NCBI GenBank assembly: GCA_031841125.1
Contig: CM063109.1
Coordinates: 34,104,038-34,168,037 of the forward strand
Direction: 5' to 3'
Source: Acanthococcus lagerstroemiae
Taxonomy: Eukaryota > Arthropoda > Insecta > Hemiptera > Eriococcidae
DNA length: 64,000 nt
The notes below the pieces were generated by a model, which ran no database searches, was not told the DNA's origin, and was given only the letters and a program-made list of their open reading frames with translations. The position numbers and the translations under genes are program-made. Every line of letters begins with the position of its first letter. Position 1 is the stretch's first letter. Shown here piece by piece: positions 38,301 to 53,300 of the stretch.

Positions 38301-41300
38301 GAGAAAGCCCTCACTACCATTTCATGGAGCGCTTTCCAATGATAAGCGTGGTCAGTTGTTGATAATTTTATACCGATCGCTGAAGACTTAGTTTACCTAG
38401 TTCCAGTCACATTTCCAGAGACGTACCGACAGGAGGGATAGAGGCGACCTCCCTCCCCCTCCTCCGTTGGAATTTTTCACTCAGCAGTTGGGAAAATTTA
38501 GCATTTTAATCAGGAGGCAGAGTTGTGAAAATCCAACAAGTCAAAAGGCAAACTTTTTTGTTTGCTTTGATGTTTTTGAAAAATTGAGTTGAGAAGTAGT
38601 TGAGAAAATCCAACAAGTAAAAGGTTTGCTTTGATAGTTTAGAATCTTGAGTTGAGTCAGTTGGAAAAATCCAACAAGTCAAAAATTTTTTTTTGCTTTG
38701 ATACTTGGGAATTTTAAGTTGAGTCAGCTGGGACTTTCACAATTTTGCCCCCCTCCCTCCCCCAGGAAAAACTCTTTGGTACGTTCCTGCACATTTCTAA
38801 ATTAAGGAATCCTGAATTGAGATATTTCTTTTTCGTGGTTGATTCTATCTACATATTTATCTTGACGGGTTCTAGTTTCCAAACCATGTGTATTTTCAAG
38901 CAATTTTGATATCATATATAGGGGAACCTTATAAAACGTGTATTATGAGAAAGAGTGTTATACTTTCTAAATACCAATGTGTACATTCTATAATAAAAAA
39001 TTATATAACAAGGGTGGAAAAATACGAATGACAGCATAGAATTTTCAGCCTAATTATTTTTACTCATAGTAAGGGAGCATTAAGCTTATTTTGCATTGTT
39101 ATGAATCGGGCGGAAAGATAATAATAAGTACAGAAAAAGAATATAAAATTTATTAAAATTGGACAAAATTTCGGCGGAATTGTAACATTTATGTGGCAGA
39201 AAATATGACAGAATTGAACGCCTCACTAGCAGAATAAAGCAGAATTTTTGTTCGTCTACAGCAGAATTTCACTTTTCTGATATCGGAACACTGCCTGAGA
39301 CAATGACGGCGCGACGCAACATACCTGTCATTGATTCAGCATGCGTACTTGAATACATGAATATGCATATTCTCAAAAGAAAATTTAAGTGCTATTTATC
39401 ATTAAACTAGAAGTAGCTACACCGTTACATGAAAACAGAAAAAATGGTTTCATGTTTAAATACACGTCTTCATAGTAGCCCTGCTAAACGTTGGATATTG
39501 CTGAAGGTTATTTCCAATGACCTGTAGGCAGATAATGAATATCAAGGGTAAATATTGAGTAAACATTGAAATAAGAACGAGTAAGGTATAATCAATACCT
39601 GCTACTTAGTTTTTCTTCACTCGCCTGTAAAACATAGTTGCTGCTTTTGGTTTTCGATTTTTGTAAAAGCAATCTGAAACTTCCACAAATTTAACTTTAC
39701 ACCACACTCAACAGTATCATTGACCACTCTTAAATGTTTTTGGTTTTTTTTCTTGTTTGTATTATTATAATGCATATTTTGGGTCCACATATGCGGTCTC
39801 AATTCCAAAAATTTTACTGAAATTCAGTCTTGTAAATAATTTTTGTGAATTACTATATTCACAAGGTCAAACAGAAGGTTTTTTTTGTAGTTAGATGTAG
39901 GTATTTCAGATCATCGAATTTTAAAATATATTTTTTTCGAATCTTCGTATTCACCATTCTCAGTATCGTCTCAGGGACGTACCGAAGAGTTTTTCCTGGG
40001 AGAGAGAGGGGGGAGTGTGAAAGTCTCAACTGATTTAACTTCAAAATTCCCAAGCATCAAATAAAAAAAAAACCTGTTGACTTGTTGGATTTTCCCAACT
40101 CTACCGAAATTTTCCAACTCCGCCTGACTGAAATGGTAAATTTTCCCAACTGAAGATACGGTTTCCAAACTGCCCTTAGTCCAAAAAAATCGAAATGCGG
40201 TTTTCAGCGCTACCTAGTGGCGAATGAAAGCACTACAAAAGTAACTTTATAGAATATCGATACCTCGTGTTCGATGGTCGAATTACGCGCATTCAAGGAG
40301 CAGCGCCGGTGCAGGCAGCGTTTTGTTGTTTTCTTGTATTACGTCCAGTGCCAAACTGCCCTTCGTCCACAACTTACGACCACTTTTCCTTCAATAGTTC
40401 TAGATAGGCTGCATTCTCATTTTTGTGCGTCTTTGATAGTATGGTAGAGGATTTAGGCTACTCGCTTGTACCATTTACAGAAGTTTTAAATGAACTGGTA
40501 CAGTGTAGCACAGTTTTATCGATCCCCCCCCCCCCCCAAAAAAAAAAAATAATAAATTGTTGGACTAAGGGCAGTTTGGAAACCGTACTTTCAACTGCTA
40601 AGTAAAAAATTTCCTCATGGAGGAGGGAAGCTCCCCATCCCTCCTATCGGTACGTTCTTGTATCGTCTTCATTTTCTTCCATGATTTCATTACAACTTCA
40701 TTAGTTTGCAAAATTTAGTGGGCCATTTTTCTTTTCATATCGCTGCTAACACGAGAATCAAACAATGAAAATACGGCACATTCTCCATTAAGGTACCATG
40801 AATAGTTCATAAATTTTTTTATAACCAATTCGGGAGACGTTATTTTTTTCAAAATTTGGATTTGTTTCTGGGGAACTGATTCCAGACGCTCCACTGGATC
40901 CTCATACCAAACCGTTATATTTTCCCGCAATTAGGGGTGTCGCAAATCCAAAAAACACAATTGGCCCGAAATATTTAGCAGTGGTACATTCGATATCTGA
41001 GGGAGACGTTATTTTTTTTTCAAAATTTGGATTTGTTCCTGGGGAAATGATACCCGACAAATTTTCCTTCGATTTACATTTTTATTTTGAAGCTAAGAGT
41101 ATTCAAATAGTTTCCTTTAGTACATGACCTCATTTAAAGGTAACTCAAGAGCTTCTGAAGCCGAAAACCAGACCTTGACACGGAATTTTATTATAAAAAT
41201 ACATAGCTCTTTCAACACTTTCATCTCAGTACTATTCAATTTTGAACTGTTCCTGAAATATTTCAAGTGTCTCCTGCCTGAAAAAATAAATTTTTTCGAG

Positions 41301-44300
41301 CTATGTAAAAGTAAAACCACCCAATTAGGTATAAGCAAGCTTTAACCCTTCCTTGCTTATTCACAATACTTACATCATCTCCATCATCCTCTTTCAATTT
41401 TTAATAATGTGCGAACAAGTGAAATTCAATTTAACCTTTTAACTACAATAAAAGTTGCATTTTAAGATCAATAAAACACTAACCCTACTTATACCATAGG
41501 TAAATGATACTTGAAAGCTAATAATAAATACACACTTCCTGTATCTAGACCCAATCTGCAAGTATTGACATCATTTTGACCTACGTCAATTTGGCAAATT
41601 TTGACACGGTATTTTGACATTTTGACACTTTATTTCAATCAATCAGAGCACTCTGAGGCATTATTGACTTATTGACACACTTTTGACCTGACACTAATTT
41701 ATTAATTCTGCTACAAGGGGTTGGAGCCTATATGTGATTGTCAAGGACCGACAGTATTTTGACTCAAAAAAGAGTGTCTTTTGACGCTAATTTTGCAGAT
41801 CGGGGATGTTAAATTTACGTAAATATTACATTGAAAATTAGAATGACCTCTATTATTCGTAATTTATATTTATTGTTATCAGTTCAGTTGTTACCTTTTT
41901 ATTTCACAAAACAAAACGAAACAATGAATAGAAATCCAAAAATTCAAACTGAACATCATCGCGAGTGTCACTATATTGTTTACTTTTGCCGGATGACGGT
42001 TTTTTGAGGGAAGGGTTCCTCAAGTCTTTTCCTATACACCCATCGAGGAACCGACTTTTGATTTTTGGATAATATGAAACAGACTGAAGTTATCAAAATA
42101 TCACTCAGAGGCTTAGAAACATATTGGGTTAATTTACAGGGATTTTCAGTGCTCTATCGCTTCATCATCTGATTGGGCGAATCAAGTAACGAGCTCGGGG
42201 TAATTGTAGCTAGTAAAAGTACCTCCCTTACTGCATGAAATATGAAACTATCTGAGAGAAGTAAGAAGACTTTATTTCTAAGGAAAATGTTCAGTCACGT
42301 GGCTTATTCACTTCCTCAAAAATGAAAAATTTCAAGGTCAGAAATAGAACCATAGTCGATTCTCCGTTAAGACTCTACAAGGATACTACGAGTGAAATCA
42401 TAAATCCTATTTTATTAGTAATGAAAACTCAAGAGCCACGTAATGGATTCGTAGAAAAACTATACCAACTTTGAAAACATGTTGCTTCGGAAAATTACCG
42501 AACAATTGAACCTTGGTATAGCAACCTAAACTTTAAAATGAGCAAATCGATCTGCGTTTATTCTAATGGCTAAATAAAAGTAGTAATTACTTTTTTGAAT
42601 GTTGAAATTTTAAATATTCTGATTTGAAAACATGAAACTGTATTTACCTCCTTTAACACTGAAAATTTAAGGAGAAGGGGTGGAGTACCGGTAAGACTAG
42701 AAGGCTATGCAATTATGTGTATACACACTTTTAGACATCAATTTGTACACGATATTGTTTTTCTTAATGGCAGCAGTACCGTGTTTCTGGTTTGTTGTAA
42801 GTACCAGATGCTGTAATAATTATAATGGTGTTTTACATTCAGGTACACGGATGTTTGCCAGCTATGGGACATAGCTTCGCAGCCGGTACAACTGACGGAC
42901 CTGGATTGTTTGGATTCAAGCAAGGAGAGACGATGCCGAACAATCCGCTTTGGAATATGTTAACCAACACCATCGCTACACCTTCAGAAAATCAAACCGT
43001 TTGTCACGGAATTAAACCTATTCTCCTGACGACCGGGGAGGTATAACATTTGCGCTGGCTATCGTTTTTGATAAAACCCTAATCTAATCTAATATTTCAT
43101 AAATCTAAATTCTTTTTCTCCCGTTTGGTAAAACTGTAACCTGAGTCACGCCCCCTCTCCCCCGGTAGAAATGCAGATGCATCTGATTCAGGACATACAG
43201 TTATGTATAAAGACGATCTTTGCCGGTGGGGGGGGGGAGTTACATTAATAACTACCAAATATTTAATTGATGATATTGGCAGTTCCAAGAAAAGTTTCAC
43301 ATCTCTGACTGATTCCTTGAAAAACCCAAAATACTCTATTATTTGATTAATGATAAGCTCTGAGCATTGCTTATTCAATGCAAGGGTTTTAGCTTTTGCT
43401 TTAAATGAAAAAGAACACAATTAACAGAGATGTACGTATAGCTACCACTTAATTATAATTTTCTATTAATAAGCACATGTTTCGAAGTTCAGTCATGGCT
43501 TCATCCCTGTCGCATTCTCGTGCAATCAAGCTCGACAAACAAGTCGACATTTACATCAACAATGACTTTCCAACAACTAATACTACAGCCATTTCTATTT
43601 CATCAAATGAAAAAGAACAATATAAAAACTATTGCGTTTTGAAATGCTCATGGCGGAGAAATTGCAAATTTACACCTATAGTCGACACAATAAGATTGTT
43701 TATAAAGCCAAGTTGATGTAGACATTTTCATGGATATTTTTGTCGACAGTTGGAGCTTGATGTGGGATATATGCTACAAAAAATAATGAAATCGAGTGAC
43801 ATATCGATACTACTTTCTTCAATACTGTTGACCTTAAGAATTTCCATGACTTTGGCTTTGTTTGTCGAATCGAGATGGTCCTCGATTTACTACTGGATAT
43901 TTGACTCGAAATTCTGCTCGACTTTGCGACAAAACCACTAATTTTAAGGAAATCGTGAATAAAAAAGCTTCAATATGAGTTCCGAACTCAAGTCAACGGA
44001 ACAAGCTCTTGATATACGTATACGTATCTACACAAACATAATATACATCTATAGTTAGTCCTTTCTAACTTACTATGATTATTTTAAGTGAAATATGCAT
44101 GCAGCTAATGTCAAGTGATTCGCAATTTTGGACACGTATCTTACAGTCATTTAAAATAAAATTATTATTTTCCTGAAAGAAGAAAGAAAGAGAGAAAGAA
44201 AGAAAAAAAGTCAAAACGCTGCATGTTTGCAACAAAATCAAGGGGGCGTCCTCATGCAAACGTTATGAAGTATTTACCTCAACCCGGAACGCTCATGGGT

Positions 44301-47300
44301 ATCATAAAAGTTTTGAAAACGTAAGTTTCTACCTTTAAACCAAATCCTTAATGGGTCATTCTCCATAAACTGAGAATATTTTGTTACCAGCAAATTACGA
44401 ACCTAAACTTTCAATTTTTCCATTTTATTTAACTATGATTATTTTTGGGGGACGGGGGATGGGGTATTTTGGGTTATACAACAACATCTGCAACAAATTT
44501 CACCAATCCAGTATATCAGGCAGGACAATTACAATCTTTTAAATGGAAAAAGAATAGGGAGGTGTCTATTGTCGTGGATGTTCCCAAAGATTGGAAATAT
44601 ATACAGTAAAATCTTGCTAATACGAAACTGATGGGGAATGGCAAAATTTTCGATTTAGGGAAGTTTCGAAGAAAAGAGAGTTCGAATATCCGAGGTGAAT
44701 AGAAAAAAAAATTCGTTTTATCGAGGTGTTTTCTATTTGTACAGTATAATATATACATAATTCAGTACTCACAGCTTATTTTTTAAAGAAATCAGTTATT
44801 TTAGTTTATTTAATACATTCGAAAAACGCGCGATCAACACATTTTTTAATTTCATCTTCAAATTGTGTCTAAACATGTTCATAAAAGACGATAGAATTTT
44901 CCCGTCCTCGTGCAAACTTCAAATAGGCGAGGTTTTAATAGGAAAACGTTCGAATTTTAGAGGGTTTCCCATGCAAACTTCACATTGGCGAGGTTTTAAT
45001 ATCAAAACGTTCGAATTTTAGAGGGATTTTCACGTGTTATTTCTTCGTATTACTGAGGGTGTCAAAAACAATGTATTTTTTTCGAATGCTAGAGGTTTCC
45101 CCAAGGGACGAGCGTTTTACTTCGTATTACAGAGGTTTTCGTGTTAACGAGGTTCGATTTAATGAGGTTTTACTGTATTAAGAAATTCAGTTTACTGTCA
45201 GTGACTTCACATTTCCAGAAAGGATGGCATAAAATTCTCTTACTACGGTTTTCAGTCCACTGTCGTGGTCAATTTTTGACTGGTGCAAAGATAGGGTGCC
45301 TTATATATTATACATCTTTCGGTAGAACAAATGGAAATACTGATACACAGTTTTGATCCCTGAACACGACCCAAGTGCTAGGTCGCAGTCATTAGTGCAT
45401 GTGATAGCACAATTTGCAAAAATTCCCTGGAAAAAGAAATTTTTGAAGCTGGTTTGTCCATAAGCCTAGATATCACTGTTTTCACCATGGACAAGATGTC
45501 TATATCGTTGTGGACAAAGGTCATGCTCTTCACTAAATTTCAATATTCCTGTTCTGTAAACTTATTGAATATTCTCTACTACGTACGGGAGGAGGAGGAG
45601 GAGGGGGGAGAAACTCTTAACAAAAAAGAAAAGCCTCCTTAATATTCTCAATATCTGGAGAATGATGCTAATAAACACTACTAATGGGGTTATGGTTATG
45701 TATGGGGTCCTATATAAAATAACAACTCATAATAAGAGGGGAAAGTAGGCTGTGAATAGCTTGAACTTGTAGAAATTTCGTTCATTATCCGCATTTCACC
45801 GGGGATCAATGTCTCCGGTATCCGAAAAAGCTGAACCATCAAATTGTGATAAGCAATGACTGATATGTCATGGAAGTTAAAAACTTTTACTGTACAATAT
45901 CACTAATATCGAGGTAGTTTTAGATGCATTTTCCACTGGAATGGCAGCCGGATATCGTATCAACGCAGTTAGCTCGGATCGGGAGTATCGCGATTGCTGG
46001 TGTTCCGGGAGAATTTACGACCATGTCTGGCCGGAGACTTCGTTCAGCATTGCGGGAGACTTTAGATCTGAATCAGGATAGTGATGTTATCATTGCCGGT
46101 CTTTGCAATACCTATGCTGATTATATAACTACTCCTGAGGAATATAAGGTGATTCTACAAGATGAATATTCTCGGTGTAGTTCAAACACCCTTTGAACGT
46201 ATTGATAAAAATACCTACTATTTATTTGAAACAGGGGCGCAACAACGAGAGCTTCAAGGGTGCCATGGCACCAACTCAATTGTGATAAGCATCCCAACGA
46301 AGGATAATGTTTTAATTTAACAACTTTTTTTTTTTTTTTGTCATTGATAGGCACATATTATATGCTCATCTCAGCGCCTATGCGCAGTATAAGATTGTTG
46401 CGCCCCTGATTCGAAATGGAGCCAAATTGTAAAAGTCACGAGGTCTTATTGTGGTGTTTGGTTGAGCAAGTAGCCACAGAAAAATATTACAGTGCGTGCT
46501 CAGCAGCTGATGCGAATTCCAACGAACACAAAAATTTCGTTCTTGCTGCGTACTTTACCTATCTTTAGACGTCTGAACTTACACTATCTTCCCTACCGTT
46601 AAACGCAGATGGGGACCGTTGGGAGTGATACAGAAGAAGACTCTGTAATACCTACCTATACTTACACATTTATTGCTTTAAGTATTTAGGAATGATATAA
46701 GAATGATTGGTAATATCTGGTGAATGAAAAAGTATCTAATATCTTTTCAATCGTCTGTAAAGGCCCATCCACACGGTGCGCGAATGTTCGCGAATGTAGA
46801 CGAATGCCGAACTACCCTGAACGTTCGGTATTGATGAACATCTGTAGTGACTCGCGATTCGTAAATCATACACACGATTCGTTTACTAGTATCCCTTGCG
46901 TATTCGGCGAATGTAGGCGAATGCAGGCGAACTACATAAACACAGGCTCTAGTAGTGTGGTATCAAAGCTAAATTTGATATCGATGGGTCATTCCTCAAA
47001 AATGTTGATATTTCAGTCTCTAAAGTATAAATGCTACTAACCAAATTTTGGGCTGAGGTATTATATGGCGTTATCTTTATTATTGCTCATCATGTGAGTT
47101 GATAAATATAAAATACATCATTCGAACTTATGGTCCATTTCCCCGAATAAAATCTGGATCATGACACGGATAAATAGCAGCCCTCTGGATAATTATTTCC
47201 GATAAATCGAAATTGATATCATTTTTGAACATTGATATAATCAATATCTTGATATCGGTATTATCAAAATCCACTCAAAATCTCGTGATATCGGTATTAT

Positions 47301-50300
47301 CAGTATCATTTAATATTTTTCACATCACTGAAATTCATCTTGTTTCTTCGTCTGAGCGTTATTTCTCTCAGAAAGTTTCAAGTGGACTTACGCAAATCTA
47401 TTTTGCCAAGTGCTGACTTGAGTTTAAGAGAGAATGATCTAGAACTTATTAGCAAATCTTCAATCTAGAACTTGGGAGATATCCACCTGCTTGTTTTATT
47501 TGGACCAGGTAAATGAGACAAACAGAAAGAAACACTCTGTATCCATAAAACCAAACAGTTTGCAGGGTAGATGATGGTGATGTTAAAGGAGCGGAGATTT
47601 TTGAGAATCTCCGGAGTTTCTCCAGAGCTCCGGGAAATTTTTACTATTAATTTTTAAAACATTATACCATACATAGTCTCCAGGCTTAAACTTCGATAAA
47701 CTGGTATATTTTCAATTGAAAAGTTAATTTTATATAACAAAATAACTGGCCAATATTGTAATACTAATCTACATATTTCTCATCCACACGACTCGGCGAA
47801 CGTCTGCGAATGCGAATGTTCGGATACATGCGCGCATCGTGTGGATGGGGCTTAACAAAAAAGCTATCCAATGTAACTCTGAATCATTAATTTTCATTTC
47901 AGGTTCAAAGATACGAAGGTGCATCAACTATTTACGGACCATACACGTTACCATTGTACATTAGTCAGTTCAAAAAATTAGCTTCGCTGCTCGAGGTATG
48001 TAATTAGTTGAAACAGGATGTCGAACTATTTAGATGATGCTGAAATACATACCTATAAAACTTACTATCGTTACTATATATTTTTTAATGCATTTGTACA
48101 TGAAAATATATTGAATCTCTAGGCGAGGGAATTTGACGTCGGACCGTCGCCGGTGGACCTCACTAGTAAATTGATCTCATTGTTACCGCCTGTGATGTTC
48201 GACACTGCGCCGTGGAATACCAACTTCGGCGAATGCACGAAACAGCCTCCGGCCAGCGTTAAAATTGGTAGTACCGTATCGGTTAAATTTGTAAGTATGA
48301 TTGATAAAGCTATATTGTACGTGAGTATATACACGCTCAAAAGCCGATTGTGCAACAGTCAGCTTTTAGCCGTTTGTATGACTTTAGAAAAATAGGTCGT
48401 GCTGTCATCGCAGTTACTTTTATATTGAATCTTTGATGTTCGAGTATCATCGTTAATTCGTTACAGATAGCTGGACACCCGAGAAATAACTTGAGGTCTG
48501 AGAGTACCTATCTTACAGTCGAATTGTTCGAAGGTAATCGTAATTGGACCGTAGTTGCAACAGACGCGAATTGGGAAACGCTGTAAGTATTAGAACGAGG
48601 AAATCGTCAGTGTAATTGAAGACGAATGCAGGGCATGTACTACATATACATTATCGTTGTATGTGCACCAGAACAAAATAAGAGACCCACATGGTCGTTT
48701 ACAGGTTTCGATATTAGGTCAAAATTAGAGACGTTTTATTTTAGTAGTATACAATAGAAAGAGCCTTCTTTTTTCTTCCCTTGTTTGTCACAGATCGCTA
48801 CGATCATTAGTTCCCGCATAAGTCGAATTTTAGGCGGGAAAAGAAAAGGGCACTTGGTCGCTTTCAGCATAAACATGATTTCGTAACCGAAGCACGCGAA
48901 ATAAATTACTTGGGAACGTGGAAAAGGGTTAAAATAATTGGATTACACCTTCAACCCTCCGTTTTTTATTTTTATTTAACAGCTGAAACATGTTCCTATA
49001 CGTATTTGCTGTACAGTTGTGCCTCGGTCTTTTTAACTTTAGTCGCGAGCGACATGTTGCGTCACAATCGGTGGCCTCTGCTTTTTCCTTCTTACTCCAG
49101 TTTTCACATGCCGCCCTGCTTTGGGCATATGCCTCCCCTCTACACCCCCCTCTCCGGTTTACCAACTTTTAATTCTTAAGTTTTCAAAATTCATTCTTCA
49201 AAAAATGTAAATGGCTTTTTCAAAAAGTGGCTTATTTTGTTCATCCTACTTACAATGCCAACAGCTCAGTCAATTTTGGACTTGAAGATCTCCAAGAGAT
49301 CTCATTCGATTGAAAATTTCACCTCGTATGAGAATCTGGTCTTGACTCAATACCAGCCTAGTGAGCCCTCATTCTAACGTGTTATCGTGGTACTCATAAT
49401 TATTATCTTTGAAATACGAGATTGGGAACAAAGCACTTTTCCGAAAATTATTGCTATTACCTAGTGGCTGATCTATTTTTTTTTTTTTGGGGGGGGGGGG
49501 TCGGACACCTCCCTTCGGGCTGAAGAAGAAAAACACCGCTTGAGTTTTGAGTTTTTCTCCTGTTTATGAGTATCTGCAGCACTACAGTCTACAATGTTCA
49601 TCTCGAAACGATTTAATCACATTATGAAACTTGTCTTCAGAAACTACTTAAAATGACATCCATCTCGGTTTTTTAGAGGGCGGAGGGGGAAAAAGTTTTA
49701 TTTTCAAAACACCCTCCTTGGGAAATTTTTAGATCCGCCACTGCCATTACCATCAGCCAGGGTTGTGCGAATCGGTGGAAAAATCTATTCTAAATAGAAA
49801 ATAGGCGCTCAAATACCGACCTCATTTTACCGGAGGAAAATGATAAATAAACCTGCAACTGCACGAAACTGAATGAAAATAGCTATTCTTAGAACTGATT
49901 TTATAAATAGATAAATGACGAGCCCTTTGTAATACATGGATGTAAGTATGGGGAAGAACCTGGTGTTGAAAATAACAAGTTCAAAGTTTTAGAAGCAATG
50001 TAATATTAAACAGCAGTTATGTATGGAAGAATCAAATGATTGGACATATTCCATGTTCAAAAAAATGGTAGATAACGCATTTTCTTAATCAGTCATTAAA
50101 TTGTTGAAATAAGTGGATATGTATGACAAACTTACACACTCCTTTAATATTGAATAAAATTGTATCCAATAGAAAAAGTGCACCGAGAAACACACTTATT
50201 TTTCACATTTCTCTAAATTCATTGGCCGATTTTTTTTTCTTCTTTACAAATGACGAAATGGGAAATTATTTTTCAATACGTCCTTTAATCGGTTAAATAA

Positions 50301-53300
50301 CACTGCGCAACACGATTACTGTGTCTGACTTCGTACTTGGCTCGTAGACAGAGGTCATATCAAGACACATTTAAATCCAGAATATAAATTAATTTGATTG
50401 GGCTTTACAGTACCTAGAACGGATTGAAGTTGTTAAAATCGTTGTTTTCGCAATTTTAACCCACTTGTCGCTCCCTTATATGTGATATTCGGGACTAGAG
50501 CCGACGGCAAATTCGGAATCTACGTACCTTTCTACACCTATGAAGCCATCACCATCACTATCATTTCATCGTTTGTCCAAGTTCATGCTGGTAGCCATAT
50601 TCAAATAGTCCCGTATGATATTTTCCAGAAATATACAAAAATAAAGTTTTTTGCTTTCACGGGGAAAAACATTGAATTATGGATATGTTTTCAGCTAAGT
50701 GTCTCTCCCAATTTCGAATAGCCGGAGCAGGAGCCAGGTAACCGAAGTCGAACTCCAGAGCCATAGCGAATAGCTGAATTTGGAAGTCGGAAGCCATACC
50801 TACCTCCAATAAAAATTTTCTCGGTCCCATCTTGATGACATCATCACATGGTTGAACCTGCCCATTCCTTACTCCCCGCAGAAGTTACCCTTACCTTCCG
50901 CGACTAAGGCATTAGTACAATCAGGGTTGGCATTTTACATGTAAAATGTAAGTACGTAAAATGTAAAATCGATGTAAGATGCGAAAAAAAAATTGATGTA
51001 TGATAGATGATAATGATGATATGATGAGAAATGAGAATGAAACATTGAAAAGAAATTATGAAATTAATTAATTTTGACAGTAAAATAAAACAAATAGAGT
51101 AGTTTAAGTAAAAATGGCTGATACACAAAGTCCGATGAGTTTTAACTTGATTTTTTTAAATATTATTTATGAGATATATTAATAATTATTTTTTGTTCTT
51201 TGAAAATTTTCAATAATTTTAAGTTTAAATTCTAAGAAGTTAGTAGCCGAAAAATGTTAAAATTTGTTTTGGCCTGAATTACTCAATTTAAAAAAAATTA
51301 TTTTATACTTGTCTTTTGTAATTCACTTTCATAAGACACTCTACTTTCTTATATGAGTTACCTGAAGTGAATTTGAGGAGTATAAATTATAAAAATTGAA
51401 TGATGAAGGAGACGACCATTTTTGACTATAGTTCCAATTGTGTGCAAGTTTTAAAAAATTTAATTGAAAAATTGAACTTCAACTTCTTTTTTTTTTTTAC
51501 TCATTTTGGTTCATTTTACATTTTATATGCAAAATGTCAAATAAAAAGTTAATTTACATCGATTATTTTACACAGTGTTGGCAGGTAAATTATATTTTAC
51601 ATTTTACATGTAAAATAACTTTTTATTATACATTTTACAGGTAAAATGTAAAATGATTGTAAAATGAGTTTTAAAAAATCGGAGTTAAATTTTTCAATTC
51701 AAATTTTTAAAAATGGAACTACAGTCAAAAATGGTCGTCTCCTTTACCATTCAGTTTTATAATTTATACTTCTCAAATTCACTGTAGGTAACTCATAAGA
51801 AAGTACAGTGTTGTATATACTGAATTACAAAAGACAAGAAAATAATTTAAAGAAAATTAGGCAATTCAGGTCAAAACAAATTTTAACATTCTTCGCGAAA
51901 CTTCTTAATTTTTAAACTTAGAATTGAAAATTTTCAAAGAACAAAAACTCACAAAAACTAATTATTAATGAATCTTATAAATTCCATTTAAAAAAGATCA
52001 AGTTAAAACTCATTGGACTTCATGGTATTAGCAGTTTTTACTGAAACTACACTACTTGTTTTATTTTACCGTCAAAATTTAATTAATTTCATCTCAATTA
52101 TTTATTTCATAATTCCTTTTCAATTTTTCATTCTTGTTTCTTATCATAATACCATTATCATCTATCAATCATCAATTATTATTGTTTTCCACATTTTACA
52201 TCGATTTTACATTTTACGTAGGTACATTTTACATTCATTTTACGTAAAATGTAAAATAGGTAAATCATCTTACATGTAAAATGCCAACCCTGATTTTACA
52301 TGTAAAATGTATTTTACTTGCCAACCCTGAGTACAATCTTTCTTTGTCATTACAGGTGGAACTTCCTCCAAACCTGTCTTCTACTTATAATATGCTGGGA
52401 CTACTCGCAAGAATGATTCAATATTTATGGTCTCATTTAATAGAAAACGACCCGTGGATTTCGATTTTGAATTGGTATCACTCCTAGTGCATTATGATTG
52501 TTGATATAACTGTAGGTGTGTAGGTACCTCTGAAAACGGCGATCTTTGCAACTTCAAATCAATCTCCTGGACATAATTCCCTATTAAATTCGCTCATATT
52601 TATATTTCTGTTAAGGCAATATTTAGGTATGATTTACCCTCCTGCCAAATTTGAAGCCAGATACAGACACAGGAAGTTCGAATTTGTTGCGCAGTGTAAT
52701 TAAAAGATATAAGTATGTTTTTGAACAAATTTTTCATATATATTTCGAATCTGGCCCTCAAATTCGATAAAATGCATTTTTCCTCGCTATGAAGTACTTT
52801 TTGAACACTTAGCAAAAGGCTCATTGTGTTTTTGCTCTAATTCTGAATTCGACTTTTAAAATGTTGACTGAATCTTTCCATTACTCTAAAATGTTCTTTT
52901 GAAGACTTGAAATGATGAAATTCAGACTTAACATACCAGATGGGGGTGGGGGGTGATCCTGGTTTACATTTTCATGCTGATTTCGAATCAGACTGTTTTC
53001 ACCAGACAGATAATAGCCTTTTAAAAGCCAAAACGTCCGATTATCAGACAGTTTCCGTATTCAGAAAAGAAAAGGGTGTTCCTGGGTTGCATTTCCAAAT
53101 TGATTCTGAGATAACAGCTTCTTTTTACGCCGCAAAGCATTTTCAATTACCAAAAAATGCCATGTTCTGCATGAAAAACAGTTTCAACAATCATTCAGAG
53201 TAAATGCCAAAATTTGATTTTGGAACACTGTTTTCCAATAGAATTAAATAATGAACCAAAAATGTACTCAACTTTCTTTTTACAAAGTGTCTAATGGAAT

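Larger units (their letters stand above)
37785..42842. other. Intron 7 (5.1 kb)
   Basis: Holds two CAGGGACGTAC-family MITEs (38416-38789, 39972-40660), a Tc1-like MITE nested in the second (40159-40585) and a possible further inverted-end element (41549-41805). No coding exon was recognised in the remaining AT-rich sequence. Confidence 0.6.
46149..47902. other. Intron 9 (1.75 kb)
   Basis: Almost wholly occupied by two DNA transposon remnants (46232-46408 and 46761-47852). No coding exon. Confidence 0.65.

Noticed and set aside
50482..50721. 79-codon plus-strand frame in intron 12, considered as an extra ceramidase exon
   Set aside because: Exons 12 and 13 already join in frame across a split codon and complete the conserved C-terminal domain, so no exon is missing.
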